Source: Pseudoips prasinana (lineage: Eukaryota; Arthropoda; Insecta; Lepidoptera; Nolidae). Taken from it: a stretch of DNA of 64,000 nucleotides. A model generated the notes under the pieces. It was given only the letters and a program-made list of their open reading frames with translations, was not told where the DNA came from and did no database searches. Every line of letters starts with the position of its first letter. Positions within the stretch are counted from its first letter, which is position 1. This document shows positions 11,000-21,803 of this stretch, piece after piece. Position numbers and translations under genes: made by a program. The stretch is from NCBI GenBank assembly GCA_951640165.1, contig OX621242.1:12641501-12705500 (forward strand). The letters run 5' to 3'.

Positions 11000-11374
11000 A
11001 GTCAATTGTGTCTTTTCATATAATGATGTAGTATATATAGGTATGAGTTGGTGTCTGTCTGGCGTCTGATAGCTTTTGAATTGTATTCGCCTTTCAAAGT
11101 ATTAAAACGCATCTCTGTGGCCAACGAACGCAATACGTGAATAATAAATCAATGGAAATGGACTCCGTGGTTCGAATGTTGGTCAAGTTCGATGACCTCG
11201 TGAACGTTGTCATGATGTACAAATAATTGACCATACTTCGCTTGAATCGACCAATGTCTTGCGATAGCTTGTTTAACCCCAGATTATACAATCCAGAGTT
11301 CCATATCCGGGCTAAAAGTTTCATTAGTGAATGCATGACTCATCACGTTGGCGCTGCTTTTTAGATCCTCATAT
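11000..11374. other. AT-rich sequence, nothing recognised
   Basis: No gene or repeat could be supported between the dispersed-repeat fragment and the LINE-like block. Confidence 0.4.
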
Positions 11375-11520
11375 CTTGGGCAATAGCCGTGGGTGTCGTC
11401 AAAGACGTCTAAGGGATACACCAGGTAGTCGGGCAGCAGAGCCACCTGTATACTAGCTACCAAGTACTGCGGTCACCAACTGGCATGCCAACTGCGGTGA
11501 CTTCGGCAAACCCCTCCAAA
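11375..11520 (+). repeat. Probable LINE 3'-region fragment
   Basis: The order GTGGGTGTCGTCAAAGACG, GGCAGCAGAGCCACCTG, CTACCAAGTACTGCGGTCACC and GACTTCGGCAAACCCC is one that I recognise from a common lepidopteran non-LTR retrotransposon 3' region. A related block (GCCAACCCGTCGGCCAAGCG) occurs at 12793. It carries no usable reading frame. Confidence 0.5.
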
Positions 11521-12644
11521 TGGTTATAAAAACCGTTGGGTGAGGACATAAGCCCAGCAATGTACAATATCAGGCTGATAATGATCTTGGGCAATGTTTA
11601 TATTCTTCGGTCTGAAACGAAACCTCTCTCCAGGTGTATCGAATTGCTTGTCTTATCGACTTCGAAAAAGAGTCATGTACGTCTGCGCATACGTTTGTTC
11701 ACTATGTCTCCGTTGAAAAGATCCCTGCATTTATACATTACAATTTAAATCTCTTCACTTCGAGGACACCCTGAGTTGTAATTCTCAAGAGTGCCCCTAG
11801 GCGGATGTTGCATAGATTTGTTAAATGACTGGTTTCTGTGTGTTCCTATCAGTATTAATTATGTCATTGATAAAAGCATAATAAAATGCGTTATGGGACT
11901 GAGAAATGATCTATTATTTATTTATTATCTCTTTCCAATAAAAAAAATTTCCAAATTAGACATTGTCTCACAAAACCGTATAAACGGTTTGTCTGTGAGA
12001 ACCATCGAGTCACAATTTTAAACTGGTATACAGTAGACCATACAAAATACAGTGAAAGTAATCAAATCCATACATCTTATGTAACATTAACTTAATTTTA
12101 AATATTCATTCATCTCTCTTCAACTGGTGAAGTTCCAGTATATGGCAGACGCCATTGTTTTACCATTGGGTCTCAGATGAGTGCCACGCAACGTATTAAA
12201 CATGTCAGCTACCTATTTATCTGGTACAAGAATTAAATGTCTACATTGTAATTCTGAAAGGTACAATAATATGTGTACATCCAAAAGTGCTAAATAAATA
12301 CAACTTATTTATTTCAATGCACACTGCATTGATAAATATTCAATAATTTACCTATACTTGTAGTATTATACAAGAAGTAGGTGAAAGATTAGAAATATCT
12401 TATCACGTAAATGCGTTTACTTGAGTATGTACACTAACCGATAAGATAACGGCTTTATAAAGAACTATTTTATCACATAATGTGTTTATTTTCTTTTACT
12501 TTACAATGATTGAAAATATATTTTACGTAACTTTTCCTCATGAGGATATTTTAGAAAATTTATATACGTACGCTCAACTGACTTACATACATATCTGCCT
12601 ATTAATATGGCGGTGTCGATTGCGGTGTTGACACAAGGATCCGT
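11521..12644. other. AT-rich sequence, nothing recognised
   Basis: No gene could be supported; the open frames of about 70 codons here have no recognisable domain. Confidence 0.4.
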
Positions 12645-13135
12645 TTGACCACCAATTCACTGAAAATTAACTATTTGATGACGTGACGAAGTGATTCATT
12701 TATGGAACTCAGTAAATAGACTTCAGTTTCCATGCATTGACCAATGACATCGCTGGAAATCTTTGTGTACTATGAGCACCATACTGAAATCGCCAACCCG
12801 TCGGCCAAGCGTGGCAATTATGACTATTCTCCCATTCTTCGGGGAGCCTCTGGTCCAGTAGTGGACGTCATTCGACTGACATGAGGCCCTGGAGATATAA
12901 CGATTCGATAGGACTTTTGCTTTAGACCGATGAAATCACAGAATCATTCCATCACATGGGAAATATTTCCGACTTCATTTCATGTAACCAATGTAATCGC
13001 AAAAAAGAGTTCATTTAACCACGTGATGTACTGATTACGTGATTTAAACTGTGGAAACCCATAGACTAAAGTCTACACTGTTTTTGACCAATGAAATTAC
13101 AGGAAATTGTTCATTTAGTCATAAGCGTGTCATTA
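12645..13135. repeat. Degenerate CCAAT-containing repeat cluster
   Basis: The motif TTGACCAATGAAATTACAGG and looser versions start near 12645, 12739, 12923, 12982 and 13085. Each is followed by GAAAT- and TTCATTTA-like blocks. Unit spacing is irregular (about 60-180 bp). It may be an old decayed tandem array. Part of the interval is occupied by a LINE 3' tail. Confidence 0.4.
12790..12890 (+). repeat. LINE 3'-tail fragment
   Basis: GCCAACCCGTCGGCCAAGCG is followed by GGGGAGCCTCTGGTCCAGTAG and TGGACGTCATTCGACTGACATGA. The last part matches the extreme 3' end of the LINE at 39782-40079 (CCAGCAGTGGACGTCTTTCG). It is a 5'-truncated, diverged copy. Confidence 0.55.
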
Positions 13136-13617
13136 TAAAACGCGTTGAACAATTTATCTGAAGGGTGTAAAGGAAAGCGTGACGAAACACGGGTAGATTT
13201 ATTATGCACTGAACATAAAAATAATACTACATATTATGTGTTTTGATATGTACATGCTTCTGTACCTAGTACTACTGAATATTTCTGGTCCTTTATTCTG
13301 TTAACCTCCATTGAAATCTATCAATAGAGTCTTTATGAATTTCGATTTAAATAATAAATTTATCATTAAGTACCCTACTAAGTTTCATACGACGGTAGCT
13401 AAGACGAAATATCATAATCTTAACATAAGCTAGCCACTTCTAGTATAAAAGAAGTAGTAGTGTTAAAGAGACAGAGTTTTCTTTACTTAGTAGTCATTCC
13501 CGTAGATATGATGACGTGGAATATATTACTATCCAATTAATAGAAAAGCCCCAAGACTACTATTACGCGAAATTACCTGGAAAATAACCACGTAACATTA
13601 AAGGAATAAAGAAGGCA

Positions 13618-13676
13618 CCTGGGTTTGCGCACACGCTTATGAATTATAATATCTCCTGCGCAGGGCATTACGCCAT
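13618..13676 (+). repeat. SINE body fragment
   Basis: CCTGGGTTTGCGCACACGCT and AATATCTCCTGCGCAGGGC correspond to the distal body of the SINE at 52815-53135 (TGCGTTTGCGCACACACTTG, then GTCTCGCACA). Confidence 0.5.
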
Positions 13677-13765
13677 AAATTGCTTTATAGATGTAAAGGT
13701 CTATGCATACTAAATATACGTATAAAAGCTCATTGCAGAGTATTACAATGATTACATCGATTGTT

Positions 13766-13910
13766 ACAATATCCTTCGCAAAGGTGAAGTAAGGCTATAA
13801 ACTGTCGGTGTCCCTTTGAATAATCTAAGCTTAATAAGCTTTTCAAATGAATTTATGATAACGACGAACTGTTGACGAACTGATGAAGGAGCGGAGCCAT
13901 CATGGTTCAT
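13766..13910 (+). repeat. Local duplication, copy 1
   Basis: The copy runs ACAATATCCTTCGCAAAGG, CTATAAACTGTCGG, CCCTTTGAATAATCTAAGCTT, TTTATGATA and AAGGAGC...GCCAT. The same blocks appear in the same order at 14243-14369, 477 bp further on, with many substitutions and small indels. Confidence 0.7.
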
Positions 13911-14242
13911 AACCCTTGGTATTTCGTTTAGCGTATATGCAAATAACGAGAAATTGCATCGAACATATTAGCTGGTTAATGATAGCTAAGTATGATTGAG
14001 CTGGTTGGTCCTTTGTTTCATGTTCTTAGTAAACGGCCACTAAGACCATTAAGAGGAGAAGAGAGAAATCACAGAATTATAGAACACTCAATTGGTCGTT
14101 ATACATATGAACTTTAATAATGTTCAAAACAAGTGGCCATATAATTATATTCGAATCGGCTTTGGTATTTTATATGCCAAAGAAAGAAGTCAAACAGCGC
14201 GCTGGCGCGTTCGCCAGTCACGTGATCTCAAACTGTTGTCAT

Positions 14243-14369
14243 ACAATATCCTTCATAAAAGTGGAGGCAGACTATAAATTGGCGGCGGCCCTTTGAATAA
14301 TGTAAGCTTAGTTGCTTCTCAAATGACTTTATGATATCAAATTTATGTAAGGAGCCATGACGCTTCATG
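14243..14369 (+). repeat. Local duplication, copy 2
   Basis: The copy runs ACAATATCCTTCATAAAAG, CTATAAATTGGCGG, CCCTTTGAATAATGTAAGC, TTTATGATA and AAGGAGCCATGACG. It is colinear with copy 1. The upstream region holds a small perfect hairpin, CTGGCG-CGTT-CGCCAG, at 14202-14217. Confidence 0.7.
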
Positions 14370-14429
14370 TACGTTTGGTGGGTAGTTTGTTAAAAAATTA
14401 TGAGTACATGTCGAGAATGAGTATTATCC

Positions 14430-14620
14430 TTATTATTATAAATGCGAAAAGGAGTTTGTTTATAGTATGTCACGCCTTAAATACCACTTCTTCGGACAAT
14501 ACGTTGTCATAGGACACATACCTTTCATCTATTAAAAATACTGTTCCCGAGAGATAGATATTAATAACTTAAAAGATGGTCATATAATTTACGCGGCTGA
14601 AGACACAGGTGGAAGTAAGT
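14430..14620 (+). mobile_element. Decayed Helitron-like non-autonomous element
   Basis: TTATTATAAATGCGAAAAGG and TATGTCACGCCTTAAATACC resemble the 5' region of lepidopteran Helitrons. ACGCGGCTGAAGACACAGG near 14592 resembles their terminal GC hairpin, here broken. Neither terminus is intact, so the boundaries are approximate. Confidence 0.4.
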
Positions 14621-15720
14621 ATTATTCTATATTGTTCATCACACATAACTAACATTTAACCACTTTAGCAAATTTGCAAAGTTTAAGTGGGCAAACTATT
14701 AAAATCGAATCGCTTTCGATTATTATTTATTTCACCAACCAGTATAATCTTCCGCTGCTGCATTTTTTATAACACGTGGAAAGATTGGTGTTTCCTGGTA
14801 TTTTTAACCGATTTCAAATGAAAGAGGCCATTAAGTAGTTCGTATACATTTTTTATATATGTGACGCGATTGCCCCGTGATTTGAGAACCGATAATCATA
14901 TTTTTTAATATATAGCGAATGCTTACAGAATGGACATACATATATTAATTTTGTTCCAATGGTTTGTCTAGAAGTGTTTAAGTGTGTTTATATTTTTTTT
15001 AAACAGTAAGTATTAACCGAATGCCCTTACTAAAGTTCACGTTATATATATTTCGTTAACCGCTCTCTTTTTAGTTAGAATCTTCATAAACTATGAAATG
15101 TCCTACGATGTACTCAAAAATAACCCACATGTCTACCCACTCCTATCATCATCATATTACAGGTAATGTCTCTATAGAGCCCATTCAGCTCCAGACACCA
15201 TGATTATTTTTAGTTTACGTATGGCGTTCGCGTACAGTTATGTGCGTGGGCCGTCCCATTCGTGAGGTCAGACGCACATTGATGAGAGCCCTCATCATAC
15301 TCCTACGCATTTCGTATTATATACTATACAACCTCTTAAACTCTACTTTAAATTTTATAATAGATGAATATCAGGTTTCAACGTTGTGGCGTTCATGGCC
15401 ACCTCAAAGTTAAAAGTTCCTGGCCTCACTTGTTCGCAGTTTTATAGATGGATTACCGCATCGGGGATGGCCCGATATTACATTCTATCTACTCCTTATA
15501 CAAAAGAAAAGGACAACTTCAAAAGTTTTTATATGCCAAATTATATTTTTAAAGAGCCTATATACATACTACCACTTTGTATGAAACATAATGTACATAA
15601 TTATTCTATGGTTAAACTTCGTCAACGACGTTGTATAGAGGATTTAAATCTACAAAGGAAAAATATTCCTACCAGCACCAGAGTAGGCGGTATAGATGAT
15701 TGCCAAAGTTGTTTAATTTT
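14621..15720. other. AT-rich sequence, nothing recognised
   Basis: No gene supported. A 121-codon open frame at 15386-15751 has no family similarity and its last codons run into the dispersed repeat, so it is treated as chance. Confidence 0.4.
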
Positions 15721-15868
15721 GGGCGTCCCCGTGCTTTGGAGGGCACGTTAAGCTTTCGGTCTATATTAAAGTAGAAGTCGTTAAATAACAGCCGTTAAGC
15801 TATCTTACAGGACTACTTAGCAGCTTTAACAACTCTAATATTGCAAATCTAGCAGTAACCACTGCCCA
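15721..15868 (+). repeat. Dispersed repeat fragment (GTGCTTTGGAGGGCACG family)
   Basis: GTCCCCGTGCTTTGGAGGGC through CAGTAACCACTGCCC is colinear with 4230-4378 and inversely related to 2262-2395 and 60528-60675. The class is unknown. Confidence 0.55.
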
Positions 15869-16021
15869 AAGTTTGTGAGTATGGATGTTTGTAGTTCTTT
15901 CACGCAGAAATTGACGAACGGATTTTGATGAAACTTCGTAGTAATGTAGGTTATAAATCCGAATAACAGATAGGCTATAATTTATAAAGTTCAACGCGGG
16001 TAAAACCGCGGGACACAGCTC
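15869..16021 (+). mobile_element. Helitron-like 3' fragment
   Basis: TTTGTGAGTATGGATGTTTG is followed by CACGCAGAAATTGACGAACG and ATAGGCTATAATTTATAAAG. It ends in a hairpin, CGCGG-TAAAA-CCGCG, with CAGCTC beyond it in place of the usual CTAG. The ATAGGCTAT...TTTATAAAG...ACGCGGGTAAAAC block matches the mini-Helitron at 37185-37353 in reverse. The 5' end is missing and the 3' terminus has decayed. Confidence 0.55.
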
Positions 16022-16289
16022 GTACGAAATAAAGTAAGTAATCTGTGAAATGAATCAAAGCTTAGAGGTGCACTGAATTTAAGGCTCTGCCCTAAGCAAA
16101 AGACATCGTTAACTCGAAGTAACGTGTGTAATAAATTACGTTTCTAAAATTTGTACTACATACATTAATTTTTTTGTGTCTTTTACTAAAATGCCTAATT
16201 ATGTAGGCGGTTGGGGCCGCAAAATTGCGTAGATAGGGGGAGCGCCGTCCTTTGCTTCCTTAAATTCTGTGCGCCTCGAAAGTTTGAAG

Positions 16290-16345
16290 GGACATTAAAC
16301 CATATCAGAGGCCTATTAGGTGACTTGAACAACTGAAGGATATTT
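16290..16345 (+). repeat. Dispersed repeat fragment
   Basis: CATATCAGAGGCCTATTAGG followed by TGACTTGAACAACTG resembles the distal part of the GTGCTTTGGAGGGC repeat family. Confidence 0.35.
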
Positions 16346-16377
16346 TATAACATGGTCTATTAAACTGCATCGTTGAC

Positions 16378-16600
16378 AGTATGTTGAACTGGGTTTAAAT
16401 GCCGGTCGGGCCAACAAGTGTTATTGAGATTTTTATGGCTATAAAATACCCAATAGCAATTCCCAACCTGGAAGATGACGGTAACACACGCGCTTGTCTC
16501 GGAGAGCCCTGTGCCTGATCCCATCTCTGTCGTGTCAGATAACATCGGATAGAGGGTGAGGCAATTAAGAGTAGGTACACCTGACTCATACACAAAGGTA
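16378..16600 (+). mobile_element. tRNA-derived SINE, decayed
   Basis: It has a B-box-like GGGTTTAAATGCCGGTCGGGC followed by a body with CAACCTGGAAGATGACG, GGAGAGCCCTGTGCCTGATC and GTCGTGTCAGATAACATCGG. The same body order is seen in the SINE at 52815-53135 (CCCGGGTCGGGCC, GTCTGGAAG, GCCGTGTCGCTAGTC, CATCGGATAATGAGAG). The A-box region is poorly preserved. Confidence 0.6.
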
Positions 16601-17391
16601 ATCAGACCATAAAATAGGATTGTCCATAAGAATACATGATTTAAATTCATAGGGCTTCAACGTGTCAAATAAGTATAAGACAATGAGAAAGCAATAATTA
16701 AGTAGCTAAAAGTAACTTGAAAAAAAGAACTATTTGTCAGAAGAAACATAACAAATTTAAATAAGTAGAAACCAATTTTCAAGCTTATTTTAAACTCGTC
16801 AACATAATGAAGATGTTATTTCTTTGAAAACAACAAATTTCTGTTTACACCGTGTGTGGTGTGTGGCGGCTACCCTCAATTTAAACAAAAATAGAGTGTA
16901 AGGTAATCAAACCTCATGACACCACTCTTACACGTGTAAGGTGTGAGCTGAAGTAAAGCATACTTTCACACCCTTCATTAACTTTTATTTTTAGTTTAAA
17001 AACTATAAACATAACAATAAATACGTCTTTACTTTCTAACGAAAGCATTAGAAACAGATACGAGGTTTAAATATTGTTTCAGTAGCTGCACTTAGTGTTG
17101 TTATTACAAGTAAATGGACTCCATGTGATTCCTTTTCATAAGGAAGTGTAGTATTATCTCTAATTAGCCTTATGTTTCAGTTGGCAGTGCTTCTGGCCGA
17201 TGTTCGAATAAGGCAACCACTTATCGGAGACTACGCAGTGCACACGCACCCTACTATAGTGTACGATGGAGTAGGGAAACACACGTGGTCGGGAAAGATT
17301 ACAAACGTCAAATTTTTCACACGTCCCATAGAAAACGCCGATCAGTACCTCTCTCCCGACTTCATATATTTTACTTACTCGGTGAATTTAC
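16601..17391. other. AT-rich sequence, nothing recognised
   Basis: No gene supported. An open frame of 83 codons at 17172-17423 runs into the repeat at 17392 and shows no recognised domain. Confidence 0.4.
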
Positions 17392-17983
17392 CGTTTTTAG
17401 AGTTCCGTAGCTTAATGGCATAAACCGGAACCCTTATAGATTCGTCATGTCTGTCTGTCCGTCCGTATGTCACAGCCACTTTTTTCCGAAACTAAGAGCT
17501 GTACTGTTGAAACTTGTTAAGTAGATGTATTCTGTGAACCGCATTAAGGTTTTCACACAAAAATAGACAAAGGACAATAATTTTGGGGATTGCCCATACA
17601 TAGAAATGAAACTCAATTTTTTTTTTATCGAACTCATTCATACATTTGGGGTATCTATGGCTAGGTCTTCAAAAATTATATTGAGGTTTCTAATATCATT
17701 TTTTTTTCTAAACGGAATAGTTTGCGCGAGAGACACTTCGAAAGTGGTAAAATGAGTGTCACGCCCCTGTAATTTCTAAAATAAGAGAATGATAAAAATA
17801 AAAAAATATATGATGTACTACCATGCAAACTTCCACCGAAAATTGTTTTGAACGAGATCTAGTAAGTAGATACGTCATAAATCGTAAACCGCAATTTACC
17901 TTTCATTTAATCAACTGAAATACTTGCTACTACGGAACTCTTCATGGGTGAGTCAGACTCGCACTTGGCCGGTTTTTTTTGTA
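17392..17983 (+). mobile_element. ~0.59-kb lepidopteran dispersed repeat, full-length
   Basis: It starts TTTTTAGAGTTCCGTAGC, runs through GGAACCCTTATAGATTCGTC and TGTCTGTCTGTCCGTCCG, and ends GAGTCAGACTCGCACTTGGC. I recognise this as a very common lepidopteran interspersed repeat. AGAGTTCCGTA (17399-17409) and TACGGAACTCT (17931-17941) form an inverted pair near the two ends. No coding capacity is seen. Its class is uncertain: the inverted ends favour a non-autonomous DNA element. Truncated right ends of the family lie at 10935 and 47221. Confidence 0.65.
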
Positions 17984-20900
17984 TAATTTAAGTTCATTGA
18001 AGTTCATTCATTCATTTTCTACTTCTGAGCATACAATCACTGACATTATTTGTATCTAATGAAAATTTTATCCGATATGTGTAGTATGCGTTCCTGTGGC
18101 GAGCGAGTAATAGCTTAAACTAACAAAAAACAATATTTAGACACATTTAATGCTAAACCTGAGACGGTGAGAAGGGTGCATAGCCCAGACTTTTTTCAAA
18201 GATATCAATTAACCTTACGTGTCAAACTTAATTCAATTTGATTGTTATCTCTGTTAATTTTAGAATACCACAACTAAATTTGGAAACAACGATTTATGCG
18301 TGGAGACGTATTTAATGTCTTTGCTACATATATAACATAAAAAGCTAATATGTCGCGGAAAGCTGTCTTGGTCTTCGTAAGAAAAAATAAACAGATATAG
18401 ATAGAGAAATAAACAGATAAAGATAGTTCACAGGCTGTCTGTGCTCATTGAATCCGTGTTTTTCATGTTGGTAACTTCCTCCGGATCTTGGATTTGTTTC
18501 AATAGTGTAAGCATTGTCTTTAAAGATACATACATGTTGGGGTAAAATTAGCTGAACAGTATTACCGCCTTCCGATTACTTTAGGACTAACAATACACAA
18601 GTAGCGAATCGCAATACGTCTTGGCCTCAATGCAATCTATCAAAATTATTAGTCACTGGTAATCTAGCCTAGCCTGGTAGTAGCTCACGAACTACTAGAG
18701 CATATTACATTATCGTACGGCCAACTCTACACTTGTGGCAGTACCACTTCAAGGAGGAACACACAAGTAGGTAACCATATTCACTTCGTTATCCCTTTAT
18801 TAAAATAGATATAATTTCTCAAGCCGACAATAATCTCGATATCCTTGTCCTAGACATTCAGAGCGCAACCATAAATCAACTTCGATAAGACAAAAATATT
18901 TGACCACTATTCACTCCCGGACAAGTTTTATTCTTCTAGGGTACAAGTACCGACGCCCACGCCACTAAACCGGTACAAAATAACTACGATAGATAGGTAC
19001 GCCTTTCTGTCGAATTTTTGTAGCCACCTCTAGTGTTGCCACTTAGCTAATACATTTATCTAGGGAATTTAACACTAGTGCTTTCGTCCGCTTCTATTAG
19101 AATGACATATCTAGTATGCCATTTTTTTTACATTTAATTATCAAGCATTCCAAACAATGCTGCAAACACTAAGTTTGCATTCATATCGATGAAATTCACA
19201 TTCCGATCTGAGACGAGAGGCCTACCGAAAGGTAAAAGTAAATAAAGGTTCGTCGCGAAAGCGAATTAATAAGGAGAAGCAGTGAAAGTCTCCTAGGTTA
19301 ACTGTAAAATTCATGTAAACAAAATGCTGAAATCCCGAAAATGAAAATCCGAAATTTCTACCTCCAAAAAATTAATGAATGAAATTTATACAGCACATGA
19401 ATAAGAATATACTTGAGTAATGTAAGAGTATACTTGTACCTATCTACTTATCAAAAACAAGATATAGGTATCGGTTGTTTTAATACAAAATAATCGCTTG
19501 CATAATAGCATTTACACATTTATATGTTGTAGTTGGCGCAATGGTATTAATTACCCACGTCTTTTCTACAAGGTGCAAACCATTTCAATATGCACAATAG
19601 TTGAAGATGAGACACTATATTAAAAAAAAAAGCGGCAACACTGGCTGCCCCTTAGTTGTTCGGATATAGAAAACAGATACGATGGGTATTGGGTACGATG
19701 GCTTGCGATATGCGGAGCTATTGAGGTCTTCTAATAGTCGAATTATAGTGAATGGAAGGGCTTAGGTGCGATGTTAGTATTGACAGTAAATCGCGACAAA
19801 GACCAACTTCGCGAGCCACGACCTCCTTCCCCTAATGGCGTAAAAATCACGCGTAATGGATGTGAGCGGAGTATAGAAAATGGACATTACACTGTACAGT
19901 TAATAAATTATAGTGATGTTATTAGTGGCAATGAAAATTATAAGGAAGTTAGTGGTGAATTATTAGATTTACCTAAGCGTGTTAATACTCAACTAATTTG
20001 AGCAACACTAGTAATACTCATTCTCTGCGTTCTTGCAGATGTAGACCATGCCTTTCCGTCGACTAATCGTGATTTGAATTTGAATGTAATTTGTATAACA
20101 ATTAAACCGAGGCCTCTTGGTGACCTCAGGGTATGCTGCTGTTAATCATAATTTAATAACTCCGTGTGAATGAGATATTAATTTCAACTTGAATTATTTT
20201 CCAATCATGAAATTTCAATGGGAACAATGTTATAATTTTATACCGACTGCAAAAGTAAAAAGATGCCTTACTTTTTGTTTGTATTACCCGAATTATACGT
20301 CGGTTTTGAAAGGATTTTGTAACTGATAAGGAATACTTTCGAATCAATTCAATATAAATGGTTTCGATCGATTGTCAAAAAGAAAAGTTGAAGTGGATTT
20401 TATGGTTTTTGTACTTGTGTATTTCTAAGTTTGCCATCTGCCATAAAAAGTTAAATTATGCGATATATGTTTATTTAATATTAGATTAAGTTATACTACT
20501 AAGTTTAGCTAGTTTTAGTTTGCTTAAAGGTAAGCTTAGGTAGGTACGTCACATTAATCTAGATATTTGATAGATTATCACTGTTCTAACCTAACCAAAC
20601 ACATCTGGTGTACCCTGTTCGGTTCTGAGTTTGAAGATAGTTTTATCCAAACGGCTAAACTTATTGGTAAACCCGGATTTGGGTTTTAGGCGAAAATATA
20701 AATGTTCGCTGCAAATAATTAAAAGATAATTAGTTGACAGTTAACTGTAGCTTAACAAATTAATTGATTAATTTAATAAGTTAAATTTGGTAAATTCTAA
20801 ACATTCTAACGAATGACGGACGGACAATAGTTGATTGATTTACAGCCCTTATCAACGGTTTTGCGCTCCAGCGAAAGTCATTAAATATCCATTACAGTAA

Positions 20901-21159
20901 TCGTTATTAATTTGCTTAACACTTGTACAGTTAAGCGTTTATAAGTTAAAAAGTTATTAGCGCCTAAATAAGTGCTTCTACAGTTAGAGACGAGATACGG
21001 AGAAAGTACCTACTCCAAACAAATGAATGACAATCTACACTGTTCACTAAAGAAGCTGTAATACTAAGCTCTTAAGATATTAATATCTCGAACGTACTCT
21101 TTGAAATTTTGGCAAGTAAAGGCTAATAAGAATAACTTTGTTCTTCCTTTAACTTTGAT
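17984..21159. other. Long AT-rich stretch with no supported gene
   Basis: Nothing can be assigned with confidence. AATAAACAGATATAGATAGA is repeated with one change around 18387-18425. An open frame at 19771-20001 (76 codons) follows a GCAACACTGGCTGC stretch and has a balanced composition, but it lacks a clear donor site or known domain. Confidence 0.4.
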
Positions 21160-21706
21160 TTAAGGGCATTGAATAGGCTGAATGTGTGCAAAACACATTT
21201 TGATTTTAATACCAAAATCAGCAACATTGTAGTAGTAAAGACATGAGACAGTATGAACCAGTATCGTGATTAGTGATATAATTAATTTGATTATAAACAA
21301 CACATGAACAAATGTCTTCTCCTTAACAAATATGACTAAAAAAAGTCAGTGGACTGATTCTTAGAATTATTTATGTTTATGTAGTAATTAAGGTTAACAA
21401 AAATTACTTATTAATATCTTCATTAGATTGTAGTACAATACAACTCAAGTACATATACTTAGCGCTTTATTAAAAAAATATATATTTGCACTACTTTTGA
21501 TAATTTTAGATTATTTAACTAAAGGTATGGTCTACTATTTGCTATAAAACAACCTGCTTGTTAGCAATCTATAGCCTAAATCAATTTTCAAAAAAAAACC
21601 TTAAATCATCAATAGTCGTAAAAATCTTTTTGCCGTTGTTTACATTTTTAAGTAACGTTGCCGAAAAATGTGATTTGCACACATTCAGCCTATCCAATAT
21701 CCTTAA
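21160..21706. mobile_element. 539-bp TTAA-flanked inverted-repeat element (MITE)
   Basis: TTAA occurs at 21160-21163 and 21703-21706. Just inside, 21164-21201 and the reverse complement of 21665-21702 match at 34 of 38 positions, sharing ATAGGCTGAATGTGTGCAAA. The interior is AT-rich without an open frame of note. A TTAA target duplication with inverted ends is the signature of piggyBac-like elements, so this is probably a non-autonomous piggyBac-type MITE. The terminal bases (GGG/GGA) are not a textbook piggyBac end, which leaves some doubt. Confidence 0.6.
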
Positions 21707-21803
21707 TATAGAGGTAGTACCTGCATTGAAACTAGACATTGTTTATATTTTTATAGCCTCCTTGTATAGCCTGACATGGTTGCCTCGATGTAACTACATA
21801 TTA

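Noticed and set aside
15386..15751. 121-codon plus-strand frame
   Set aside because: No recognisable domain; the last ~10 codons are read from a dispersed repeat, so the stop is not selected.
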